64,000 nucleotides of DNA. Source: Candidatus Flexifilum breve. GTDB taxonomy: Bacteria; Chloroflexota; Anaerolineae; Aggregatilineales; Phototrophicaceae. A program made the translations under genes and the position numbers. Location: assembly GCA_016717205.1 (NCBI GenBank), contig JADKGC010000009.1, positions 186,001 to 250,000 of the forward strand, written 5' to 3'. Below are positions 44,038 through 51,530 of this stretch, one piece after another. Each line of letters opens with the position of its first letter. Position 1 is the first letter of the stretch. The notes beneath the pieces were generated by a model, which was given only the letters and a program-made list of their open reading frames with translations, was not told the DNA's origin and made no database searches.

Positions 44038-45078
44038 TTACCCCGACGGACGCATTTCCCGCACCCCCTGCGAGAGCTGCTGCAGCGAAATACCCTCTTG
44101 AATAAAGCCAATCACCCCCATGCCCGCGTTGATGAACAGGTTCACCGCGTGCACGGCCACGGCAAACGCGCCGACCGTCGCAGATGCATCACCAAAATTC
44201 ATCGCACGCAGCGCCAGCAATATCGACAGCTCATAGGTGCCGAGGTTGCCCGGTACCGCCGGGACGGCAACTGCCAGCGAAGCCATCGATGTGAACAGCA
44301 GCGTCGCACCCCAATGCGCCTGATCGAAGAAAGCGAACATCAGCACATAACCGGAGACAACCGAACTCACCCAGCTCAAGACATTGAAGAAGCCCACGAG
44401 CGCAAAGCGCCGCCAGTCAGTGAGCGGACTTAATCCATCGAGAAAGTGCTCCATCCACCCGACAACATTCCAGCGGATCGGCAGACGGGCGACCAGCGCA
44501 CCTACTACGCGGAGGGTCCGCTCCCGCTGACCAGAGAGCACCACAAGGATGACAAAACCGACAACTGCCAGCGGGGCGAGAAACAAGGCTGTCCGACGCA
44601 AGTCCTCCGGCAAATCGCCCTGCGACACCGCCAGCAGCGTAATCACAAAGATGGAAATGAGATCAAGCAATCGTTCGACGATGATCGTGCTGGTCGATCT
44701 GAGCACTGGAACCGGCGGCTCAGCGCGGGTCGCGAGATAGATCTTGGCCAGCTCCCCAACTCGAAACGGAATCAGCCCATTGATGAGATACGCGACATTG
44801 TTGATGCTGAAAGCTCGCCAGAACGACAAGTCATTGTTGAGAAGGGCGCGCCAGCGTGCCCCACGCGCAAACAACCCCGCCGCGATGATCAAGGCACTGA
44901 GCGCGACATAGGAATAGCGCGCATTCCTTAACGCCGCTCCAATCAACGAGAGATCGTTGTCGCGGAGCTGCGTAAAGATCAGGTAGATCGCGGCGAAACT
45001 GACGACCGCTCCCAGCACAATCACACGCCCGTATTTAACCAACCTACGTACCCTATTCGTTCCTCGCTGATGGGGCAT
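44038..45078 (-). CDS. Flippase-like LPG-synthase-TM family membrane protein
   Basis: 346 residues from ATG 45078. It has about eight membrane segments and the family motifs GARWRALLNN, INNVAYLINGLIPFRVGELAKIYL and AVPAVPGNLGTYELSILLAL. These belong to the AglD/MprF transmembrane superfamily (PF03706, lysylphosphatidylglycerol synthase TM region), without the MprF synthase domain. Such stand-alone proteins are often near glycosyltransferases and have been proposed to move or act on lipid-linked sugars. It is the first gene of the operon, divergent from tRNA-Gly. TATAAT at 45082-45077 (minus strand) overlaps the ATG, so if that is the -10 box the true start must be a later codon. Confidence 0.85.
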   Translation of the reverse strand: MPHQRGTNRVRRLVKYGRVIVLGAVVSFAAIYLIFTQLRDNDLSLIGAALRNARYSYVALSALIIAAGLFARGARWRALLNNDLSFWRAFSINNVAYLINGLIPFRVGELAKIYLATRAEPPVPVLRSTSTIIVERLLDLISIFVITLLAVSQGDLPEDLRRTALFLAPLAVVGFVILVVLSGQRERTLRVVGALVARLPIRWNVVGWMEHFLDGLSPLTDWRRFALVGFFNVLSWVSSVVSGYVLMFAFFDQAHWGATLLFTSMASLAVAVPAVPGNLGTYELSILLALRAMNFGDASATVGAFAVAVHAVNLFINAGMGVIGFIQEGISLQQLSQGVREMRPSG

Positions 45079-45115
45079 TATAGCATGATCCGCCCTCGCG
45101 TATAGGGATGCGACC

Positions 45116-45144
45116 TTGACAATCACGGGAGAGCGGCATAGAAT
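45116..45144 (+). promoter_or_regulatory. tRNA-Gly promoter
   Basis: TTGACA (45116-45121), a 17-bp spacer and TAGAAT (45139-45144) form an almost perfect sigma-70 promoter ending 12 bp before the mature tRNA 5' end. Confidence 0.8.
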
Positions 45145-45156
45145 TCAAACTGTAGT

Positions 45157-45229
45157 GCGGGTTTAGCTCAGTTGGTAGAGCGTTTGCTTCCCAAGCAAAA
45201 TGTCGTGAGTTCGAGTCTCATAACCCGCT
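45157..45229 (+). tRNA. tRNA-Gly (anticodon CCC)
   Basis: A 73-nt cloverleaf. Acceptor arms GCGGGTT/AACCCGC are followed by discriminator T. The D arm GCTC-AGTTGGTA-GAGC, anticodon arm TTTGC-TTCCCAA-GCAAA with CCC at 34-36, and T arm GTGAG-TTCGAGT-CTCAT are all paired. The CCA end is not encoded. It decodes GGG. It has its own promoter and intrinsic terminator, and it marks the boundary between the glycan operon and the accessory stretch to its right. Confidence 0.95.
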
Positions 45230-45237
45230 CTTCTTGG

Positions 45238-45276
45238 ATGTCATCCCCTTAATCAAGAGCGGATGACATTTTTATT
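45238..45276 (+). terminator. Intrinsic terminator of tRNA-Gly
   Basis: The stem ATGTCATCC (45238-45246) and GGATGACAT (45261-45269) is followed by TTTTATTT. It starts 9 bp after the tRNA. Confidence 0.85.
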
Positions 45277-45421
45277 TGGGCCCCGGGCAGCCACGCCGGA
45301 CCACCGTCTCCAACCTCCTCCCAGAGGTCATCACTGTTTCCAATCGCATCCTACGTCTCTCCCTAGCCCCACCATCCGATCCCGGGAAACCTAAAGTTTC
45401 AAGCCTGTTCAGAGAAAGTTA

Positions 45422-46381
45422 GTGCTTATGGAAAGGGACGAACCGTTGAACGTCTACATCAGTGCCACCTCCCGAGGGCTGCTGCGTGAACGTGAGGTCA
45501 TCACCGAGTTGGTGACCGGCATCGGTCTGCGTACGTGGGATTTCGAGAGTGTCGCCGCGGCTTCCCCAGACAGCAGTATCTATCAGCTGTGTTACAACGA
45601 GATGCTGCGCGCCGACATCTTCATCGGTATTTATGCCCATTACTACGGCTGGATTCCCGAAAAAGACCGTTTCGGAGAAGGCACCCCCGACGGCAACCGC
45701 TCGTTTATTCATATGGAATACCATTGGGCCCTGGAGCGCAAAATCCCCATGCTCCTCTTCTTCCTGGCACGGGTCGATAAGGAAGGCAATGACATTATCG
45801 TGCCCGATAACGAGCGTGAGCAGGAGGAGGAGCGCAAACTCAAGCTGATACAGTTCAAAGATGAGATTCGCCGCTCCAAATATGTGTATGAATTCCGCTC
45901 GCTCGACAACCTGCGTCGGCTCGTCGGCGTCGCCCTCGTCAAGACCGTGCATGCGATGCTGTTTGGCGGGAAAGTAGATCAGTTAGTATTTATCAGCCAC
46001 TCCACCAAAGATGATGCGTTTGTGGATTTGCTCGCCGCGAAACTGCATGGCTGCGGTGTGCAGACATGGGTCGACCATCACAACATTTTGCCGGGTGCGG
46101 ATTGGGATACGGCGCTCGAATCAGCCCTTCATGCCTCGGATGCCCTGATCGTGGTACTGACGCCGCCCTCCAATCGCTCAATTGTGGTCAAAGCCGAGTG
46201 GAGCTATTTCGGCGAATCCGGCAAGAAGATCTATCCGATTCTCTTGGGGAATACGGGCATTCCGTTCCGCCTGCGCGTGCTGCAATACACCGATTTTCAA
46301 ACCGATCCGGTTAAAGCCTTCCGGCGGCTCAAAGATGCGCTGGGAGTGGCGCAGTGCTCGGTCGAGTGGAACGAAACGTAA
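45422..46381 (+). CDS. DUF4062-TIR two-domain protein
   Basis: 319 residues, cytoplasmic. The N-terminal DUF4062 domain (about 8-120) begins LNVYISATSRGLLREREVI and has RADIFIGIYAHYYGWIP and FIHMEYHWALERKIPMLLFF. An acidic helical linker (EREQEEERKL) follows. From ~188 there is a TIR domain: LVFISHSTKDDAFVDLLAAKL, VQTWVDHHNILPG and LIVVLTPPSNRSIVVKAEWSYF, with the Glu of KAEW at the usual NADase position. Bacterial TIR domains often consume NAD+ in anti-phage immunity; DUF4062 occurs as a sensor or partner domain in such proteins. No second component is adjacent. The GTG start at 45422 has AGAGA upstream; ATG 45428 is the alternative. Confidence 0.85.
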   Translation: MLMERDEPLNVYISATSRGLLREREVITELVTGIGLRTWDFESVAAASPDSSIYQLCYNEMLRADIFIGIYAHYYGWIPEKDRFGEGTPDGNRSFIHMEYHWALERKIPMLLFFLARVDKEGNDIIVPDNEREQEEERKLKLIQFKDEIRRSKYVYEFRSLDNLRRLVGVALVKTVHAMLFGGKVDQLVFISHSTKDDAFVDLLAAKLHGCGVQTWVDHHNILPGADWDTALESALHASDALIVVLTPPSNRSIVVKAEWSYFGESGKKIYPILLGNTGIPFRLRVLQYTDFQTDPVKAFRRLKDALGVAQCSVEWNET

Positions 46382-46556
46382 ATGGGGATGAAACCGCATT
46401 GAGCGCATGCACTCATTGTCATTCCTACCCGAAACACTTAGGCAAAATACAGGAACGAAGTCTGAGTTAGGTTGTGCTGGCGACAACCACTTGGGCGTAC
46501 TGTCCGGAGTCCGGAACTCTACAAGTCCTTGTTCATAATGAAAGAGAATGACGAGT

Positions 46557-46988
46557 ATGAACGCTGGTGCGACAGATCTCGATCAGGTTGTAATGCAAGT
46601 GATCACCGCTGAAACGACGGCATTTTGGATGAAGGATTATGCGGCGTGGGCCAACTGCTGGCTGCAGACTGCGGATATTCGCATGGTTGGGTGGTGGGCT
46701 CGGGGTGGAATTCGGGTGACTGAAGGCTGGGAAACCCTCAGCACATCGGTTCGGCAGTTGATGAGCAGCAATCCGACACCTAATCCTCTAGCTGCCCAAG
46801 TTCGTCGGGAAAAGCTGCACATACGCACGAGTGAGCAGATGGCATGGGTCACCTTCGATCAATATGGGGCGGATACGGGTGAACCGGATATGGATATGCC
46901 GGGCTTGAGCCACGAAACGCGTATCCTCGAAAAGCATAACGGGCTGTGGAAGCTTGTTTACGTCGGTTGGCTGCTGGTTGGCGACTAA
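46557..46988 (+). CDS. NTF2/SnoaL-like protein
   Basis: A ~143-residue single-domain protein with a helix containing ITAETTAFWMKDYAAWANCW, then strands with IRMVGWWARGGIRVTEGWE, and a C-terminal sheet ending HNGLWKLVYVGWLLVGD. This is the cone-shaped NTF2/SnoaL-like fold (SnoaL_3 or DUF4440 type), used for small-ligand binding or catalysis. Its role here is unknown. AAAGAG lies 10 bp before ATG 46557; an ATG at 46548 is too close to that site. It is isolated, with 175 bp to the TIR gene on the same strand. Confidence 0.7.
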   Translation: MNAGATDLDQVVMQVITAETTAFWMKDYAAWANCWLQTADIRMVGWWARGGIRVTEGWETLSTSVRQLMSSNPTPNPLAAQVRREKLHIRTSEQMAWVTFDQYGADTGEPDMDMPGLSHETRILEKHNGLWKLVYVGWLLVGD

Positions 46989-47080
46989 CGTGCCGTCGGT
47001 GGCTGCGTAAACCCACCACCGAGGTTCAGAAACGTTTTGGTGCCTCACTCGCTGTCCGTACCTTGCAGGTGCGTACATCA

Positions 47081-47947
47081 TCAGTACGTACGAAATCGGC
47101 CACCGCTCCAAAAGAAATGATACCGGCGGCCCGCCAGCTTGCCGTACAGATCCGGCAGTTCCAGGCCGTGACCGATACGCAGCGGCAAATCGGTCGAGGT
47201 GTAATCCAGATAGCCGAGCTTACCCGCCCACGCCCAGCGCTGAAGATCATACTTTTCTTCGTAATAGGTGCGGACTTTCTCGTTCATCCCCTCCCACCCA
47301 TCCTGAACCGGCAGCTCTCTGCCCGTGTGGTAAACGCGATAGCCTGAGGCAATAGTATACGGGTAATAAGTATCATCGCGCGCCATCGAATCGGCTTGCA
47401 TGGCATAGGTCGCTTCAATTGTCTGGCGCGGATTTTGGCTGAAATATGTCAGGAAGAACCGGGTATATGCGGGGAGGAGTCTGCCCTGCTCGACGCGGCC
47501 GATCGGCACGGCGTGGAGGACCACACAACCCTCTAGCTTGTCTAGGAACCATGGGGTGACTAAGGGGACTTCGCCGCTGTCAAGCTGGAGATGGCTCACT
47601 TCTTCCGGAACGTGACCATGTAGATGGAAGAACTCATGCGTGCCCACCAGATGCGGACAGATCGAGCGTGGATAGTTCAGCGACGGCAGCGCATTGTACA
47701 GAATAGTGTAATCGAGCATATTGGTAGGCAGCATACCAGGGTCCAGCGCGTCCTCACAGCGTGCACCACATAAGGGGCAGCGCGCATAGAGCAAAACCGG
47801 CAGGTAGCGTTTGTACGCGTCGAGCCGACGGTAGCGAACGTAGAGTGATACGGCCTCCGGATCAATCTTCGCCCTGAGGTACGCTTCCAGCGGTGCAGGC
47901 AGGTGCCAATGAGCCAACAGCGGGGTGAGCGGATATGGGTTCACCAT
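47081..47947 (-). CDS. Unrecognised cytoplasmic protein with CxxC motif
   Basis: A 288-residue protein of no family I recognise. It has a cysteine cluster (ARCPLCGARCED), a His-rich turn (ICPHLVGTHEFFHLHGHVPEE), and a C-terminal half rich in Tyr/Trp/Arg (ARDDTYYPYTIASGYRVYHT). There is no signal peptide or membrane segment. The Cys/His residues could form a zinc site. It is flanked by gene-poor DNA on both sides, transcribed toward the NTF2-like gene, and shows no operon partner. Confidence 0.6.
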   Translation of the reverse strand: MVNPYPLTPLLAHWHLPAPLEAYLRAKIDPEAVSLYVRYRRLDAYKRYLPVLLYARCPLCGARCEDALDPGMLPTNMLDYTILYNALPSLNYPRSICPHLVGTHEFFHLHGHVPEEVSHLQLDSGEVPLVTPWFLDKLEGCVVLHAVPIGRVEQGRLLPAYTRFFLTYFSQNPRQTIEATYAMQADSMARDDTYYPYTIASGYRVYHTGRELPVQDGWEGMNEKVRTYYEEKYDLQRWAWAGKLGYLDYTSTDLPLRIGHGLELPDLYGKLAGRRYHFFWSGGRFRTY

Positions 47948-48303
47948 CGAATTTCGCTACCTTGTCACTTGATTTTGACCCATTTTACCTGGATTCTGAC
48001 CCACGCCGATGGATCGGTTATCGACAAGCGCTGAGTCGTCAGAACCCATGTTAAGTTGTGATGGGTCTAGGATTTGCGAGGCACAGGTGTACGGATCGCC
48101 TGCGTAACTAGGGGGAGCAGATTTTGCCGGATCGCTTAGAATAGAGTTGGTTGAGCAGTCATTGCCCGCACGCAGATCGGGTGCGCCACACCCACACACC
48201 TTCCGTAGTGCCAGCGCGAACGCTCAGCCCAATTGTCCTCTCACCTGCGCGAGCATTCCGATGTTTGGCTCATGCAGCCGCTTTGACGGATTGAACTCCT
48301 TTG
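47948..48303. other. Gene-free stretch with possible IS-end relic
   Basis: No convincing gene is seen. At 47971-48002 there are two imperfect copies of a TTNTGACCCA motif about 20 bp apart (TTTTGACCCA and TTCTGACCCA), reminiscent of the repeated ends of IS21-family elements. No transposase remnant is visible, so this is only a possibility. The rest has lower coding character and no strong hairpin. Confidence 0.3.
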
Positions 48304-48678
48304 ATGAATATTGTCTTTTCCAAACATGCACGCGAGCGAATGCTTGAGCGTCAAATTCCTGAGGAGCTCGTCATCTGGACGGTGCTCACTCCCGATCGAA
48401 CCTATTTTGAAGACGATGGCGATACGAAGTTCATCCGCCGTATGGATGGTGGCAACATTCATGTCGTCTGTAAACCTTTGCCCGAGGAAGAAAAGTGGTT
48501 GGTCAAATCGGTGTGGTTTCGCCCCCTCAATGAGCGCCGTCAACGACCGCGCTACAAGAGCGCAGTTGCCAGCCCACAGCCGCAGAAGTCAGGGCTGAAT
48601 AAGGTTGACTTCTGGTTGATCGTGGCGACATTCGGCCTGATCATCCTCGGTATTGTGCTGTACGCGCTGACACGTTAA
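48304..48678 (+). CDS. DUF4258 protein with C-terminal membrane anchor
   Basis: 124 residues. The N-terminal domain starts MNIVFSKHARERMLERQIPEE and continues TPDRTYFEDDG, HVVCKPLPEEEKWLVKSVWFRP, the compact fold of DUF4258 proteins related in shape to toxin RNases of the RelE/BrnT kind. It then has a basic linker and a transmembrane helix at about 99-121 (VDFWLIVATFGLIILGIVLY). The membrane anchor is unusual for DUF4258. No antitoxin-like gene is next to it. The start is set by ATG 48304; no strong ribosome binding site is present. Confidence 0.72.
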   Translation: MNIVFSKHARERMLERQIPEELVIWTVLTPDRTYFEDDGDTKFIRRMDGGNIHVVCKPLPEEEKWLVKSVWFRPLNERRQRPRYKSAVASPQPQKSGLNKVDFWLIVATFGLIILGIVLYALTR

Positions 48679-48761
48679 CACTACACTCGGCCTGAACGCC
48701 GTATGTTTGCTCCAAACGTCCATGCAGGCAGCGGGTAGCTCGCTGCCTGCATGTCGATGGG

Positions 48762-49418
48762 CTACAACTGCCCGGTACGGGCGACATCCCCCAACCGGCG
48801 GGCGCTGAGCTTGGGCGTGCGCGCCTGGGTAGTGCGATCCACACCGATGATGCCGAACTTCGGACGGAAGCCGCCGACCCATTCGAAATAATCCAGCACT
48901 GACTAGCAGACGTAACCGCGCACATCCACGCCGTCACGCATGCACTCGGCGAGACTGGCCAGCGCTCGCTGAAAGTAAGCGACCCGCTGCGCGTCGTCGA
49001 TGGTGGCGAGGCCGTTCACGGTCACTTAGTCCGGGCAACCACTGACCGCAGCCGCGTGACGCACTGTGCCGCCGAGCGCTTCCGGATAGATTTCCTCGCC
49101 CATCTGGTTCACTTCGACGTCTGAACCCGGATGCATAATGCCCTCCGCGCCGATCAACATGCGCGCGTAGTTCTGCACGCCGACGAAGTCGTCATCGCGC
49201 AGGCGTTCGAGGTAGGCGTCGGCGATGATACCGCGCATCTCCGCCATTTTGCGCTCGACGCCGGGTGCTGCCTGAAAATCGTGCAGCGCCAGCGTCAGCC
49301 CGGCGAGCGTCATCTCGACCCACGCGATGTCCTCATCGGACAAATAAAGCGGTTTGGCTTTGAGATCGACCAGCCGCCTACCCGCCTTGCTGCGCGGCTT
49401 CTGAGCGCCAGCAGCCAT
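48762..49418 (-). pseudogene. Mosaic glycoside hydrolase remnant (GH3 start + GH1 end)
   Basis: Read on the minus strand in one frame, 49418 to about 49301 resembles the N-terminus of a GH3 beta-glucosidase (DLKAKPLYLSDEDIAWVE). It then passes directly into the C-terminal half of a GH1 beta-glucosidase (DDFVGVQNYARMLIG, QMGEEIYPEALGGTVRHAA, then VDVRGYVC, SVLDYFEWVGGFRPKFGI, RTTQARTPKLSARRLGDVA). In-frame stops occur at 49026-49028 (TAA) and 48903-48905 (TAG, where GH1 enzymes have the Trp of YFYWSLLDNFEW). The nucleophile Glu of the TENG motif is Val (VTVNG, codon 49017-49019). The natural stop is at 48762. It is clearly non-functional. Confidence 0.85.
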
Positions 49419-50338
49419 CCGGGTTTCGCGGGAATGGGCAGCACGAGCCGTTTCTTGAGCCATCTGCCCGCCAGATCGATCCATTGTTCGGCATCCGCGT
49501 CGAATTCCAGCAGCGAGCCCGCCGTCGCTTGGTTGGCGAGGCTGAGGCCATGTCCGCCGCTCTCGAACACATGAATTTCAAACGAGACGCCCGCCGCGGC
49601 CAGCGCGGTGGCCATGCGCGTCGAATTTTCGGCGGGGACGAGCGCATCGGCGGCGGTCGCCCACAGGAAGGTCGGCGGGGTGTGCCTGGAGACGTGCAGG
49701 GTCACACTGGAAATATCAAGCTGTTCTTTGGTCGGCGTCTTGGTGCCGAAATACGCGATATCGGCGGCATCGCCCAACTCGCGCGCAAACGGGTCCGGAT
49801 TGCCTCCGAACATCAGGTGGTAGTCGAGGACGGCATAACCGAGGATCGCGGCGGCGGGTTTGAACACCTCGGGCGCAACGCCGAAATGCTCGGACAGCAC
49901 CGGGTCGTTCCAGTAGACCGCGTACATACCGCAGTTGTGCCCGCCCGCCGAAAAACCGCAGATGGCGATCTTGTCCACATCAACCAGCCATTCATCGGCA
50001 TGCGCGCGAATGGTCAGGAATGCCTTGCCCATATCGCGCAGCGGCGCGGGATACAGACTGTTCGGGTTGACCGGCATGTCCTTGGGCGGCGGAAACGTCC
50101 CCACGCCCTGAAAGTACGTGGAATAGCGCAGCACGAAAGCGTGATAGCCCATCGCGGCAAAGCGCAGCGCGACCGGCTCAGCCTCCCGGTCGGAGCAGTT
50201 GAGGTAAGCGCCGCCCGGCACGACCAGCACCGCGGGACGCTTTTGGCCGTTGAGCATCTCCGGCGAATCTGCCAGCACATAGGTGGTGAGGGTGACATCG
50301 TCACGGTTGTCATAAAGTTTGATGGTTTGACTCAGCAT
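49310..50338 (-). CDS. Alpha/beta hydrolase (acetyl-xylan esterase-like), 3' end altered
   Basis: 342 residues from ATG 50338 (AGGG eight bases upstream). It has the oxyanion motif VVPGGAYLNCSDREAEP, nucleophile Ser in CGFSAGGHNCG, Asp in ATAADALVPAENS and His in ESGGHGLSLA. The serine hydrolase triad is complete and resembles BD-FAE/Axe-type carbohydrate esterases. After WIDLAGRWLKKR the last ~45 residues are not family-like; they are the GH3 remnant read in another frame. The original stop codon seems to have been lost in a deletion that joined the two genes. It may still be active. It lies downstream of the frameshifted TetR gene on the same strand. Confidence 0.82.
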   Translation of the reverse strand: MLSQTIKLYDNRDDVTLTTYVLADSPEMLNGQKRPAVLVVPGGAYLNCSDREAEPVALRFAAMGYHAFVLRYSTYFQGVGTFPPPKDMPVNPNSLYPAPLRDMGKAFLTIRAHADEWLVDVDKIAICGFSAGGHNCGMYAVYWNDPVLSEHFGVAPEVFKPAAAILGYAVLDYHLMFGGNPDPFARELGDAADIAYFGTKTPTKEQLDISSVTLHVSRHTPPTFLWATAADALVPAENSTRMATALAAAGVSFEIHVFESGGHGLSLANQATAGSLLEFDADAEQWIDLAGRWLKKRLVLPIPAKPGWLLALRSRAARRVGGWSISKPNRFICPMRTSRGSR

Positions 50339-50356
50339 CGCTGTATCCCTTTGCAA

Positions 50357-50677
50357 TTCAACCTGGTTGTAGGGGCGACCCTATGTGGTCGCCCAAAGAG
50401 GATGGGGACATTACCCCACCCATTAAGCGTATCGGAATAGTGATCGATTGTCTCGTCAGAACACAGTGCGAAATTACTGACAAAGCTCAGATTCCGACCC
50501 GAACACCGGCTTCTCCCCGAATTGGGGAGGAGAGACAGATTAGGGCATTTATGTAGGGACGAGACAGGCTGATAGCTCCGCAGAATAGCGTGATGTCTGT
50601 TTGGGAACAGCGGATTCAAGCCGCCCGTTTCCAGCAGTTCGACGACTTTGGCTTTGACATCCTTGCCACTGGCGATC
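50357..50677. other. Gene-free stretch with several palindromes
   Basis: No gene is supported. The stretch holds a repeat hairpin at 50369-50394, a CTCCCC/GGGGAG palindrome at 50513-50529, and a half element GTAGGGACGAGACA at 50552-50565 that matches one arm of the repeat at 9083. The minus strand around 50600-50680 has a short open stretch (IASGKDVKAKVVELLETGG) that could be a broken coding fragment. Confidence 0.5.
50369..50394. repeat. Palindromic repeat, truncated form
   Basis: GTAGGGGCGACC is followed after 6 bases by GGTCGCCC, giving a perfect 8-bp stem GGGCGACC/GGTCGCCC. The closing CCTAC arm is missing, so this is half of the composite element seen at 2358. Confidence 0.7.
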
Positions 50678-51174
50678 TTATGAATCTTGAGCGGGCATTC
50701 CAGATGATGCCCGCTGGTAGGGTTGAGCTTTCAGGCCATCAAGAAACACGCGGCAGATCTGCGCGAAGATCGACTGCACATTGATGCCGTATTCGCCTTC
50801 GACCTTGCTGCCAAACTCCCTAAGCGGCTCAACAGGCTGCTGTTAAAGTTGAAGACCACGGCCAGCAGCAGGTCGACTGACATGTCCGTGCGGACGAAGC
50901 GTTCAACATGCGTAAAGCCGGTGCCGGGGATGCTCCACACGTCGCATTCATCGCGTTCGAACCAGCAGCGTGTGACGAGGCGGAAAATCTCCTGTGCCAT
51001 GTGCTCTTTGCTGGTGAAGTACTTATAAAGCGTGGCGCGGGTCAAGCGAGCGGCTTCGGCGATGTCGACAATGGTGACCTTTTCGATCCCTTTGTCGGTG
51101 AACAGGTCTTCGGCCACCCGTAGAATCCATTCGCGCTGCGTTTCGCGGTGATTAGCGTAAATTCGTGTGCTCAT
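50678..51174 (-). pseudogene. TetR-family regulator, frameshifted
   Basis: The N-terminal DNA-binding domain is intact: REWILRVAEDLFTDKGIEKVTIVDIAEAARLTRATLYKYFTSKEHM. About 110 residues in, after LLAVVFNFNSSL, the open frame changes to low-quality sequence ending at 50731. The neighbouring frame continues the family C-terminus as EPLREFGSKVEGEYG, then VQSIFAQICRVFLDGLKAQ, to a TAA at 50678-50680. A one-base indel near 50835-50845 explains this. The truncated product may still bind DNA, but its ligand/dimer domain is lost. It probably once controlled the esterase/glycosidase genes downstream. Confidence 0.8.
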
Positions 51175-51530
51175 CTGGTATTCTCGTGAGCTGAACTAGC
51201 CGTTCAGCACAGGGTTACAACACTGCGCAATAATTGACATAAGATTCAACTTTAAACTCCAATTATAGAATTAAACTTACAGTTCGTTTTGAGTCTGTAG
51301 CGTTCTGCACAGCTGTCAAGCACTTGGCGCTGAAATCTATGTAGGTTGCCTGGGTTGAGGGAGGCGAACTACTCACAGCGGCGCGGAAACACACCACAAC
51401 GAGCCGCCTAGCGGTGTTTCGGCGATTGGAACATCTACAAGAAGTGGCCAAAATGGAGTCGGCGCTGCAACAAAAACGCGCCGGAGAAGCGGCGCGTCGG
51501 GGGTCGTTGAGAGCGAAGTAGAACTGCGGA
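51175..51530. other. Gene-free stretch between TetR and FHA genes
   Basis: No gene is supported on either strand. The left part (51180-51300) is AT-rich and probably carries the TetR promoter on the minus strand. The right part holds the terminator at 51472-51497. Confidence 0.5.
51472..51497 (-). terminator. Intrinsic terminator of the FHA gene
   Basis: On the minus strand ACGCGCC (stem, 51497-51491), an 8-base loop and GGCGCGT (51482-51476) are followed by TTTTGTT. It lies 34 bp after the FHA stop. Confidence 0.82.

Noticed and set aside
47066..47090. GTAC-rich palindrome at the 3' end of the orphan gene as a terminator
   Set aside because: The stem is only 7 bp with a mismatch, overlaps the stop codon and has no U-run.
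47957..48199. 80-codon minus-strand open frame in the gap before the DUF4258 gene
   Set aside because: There is no ribosome binding site, no domain pattern and a low-complexity Ser/Asp-rich product.
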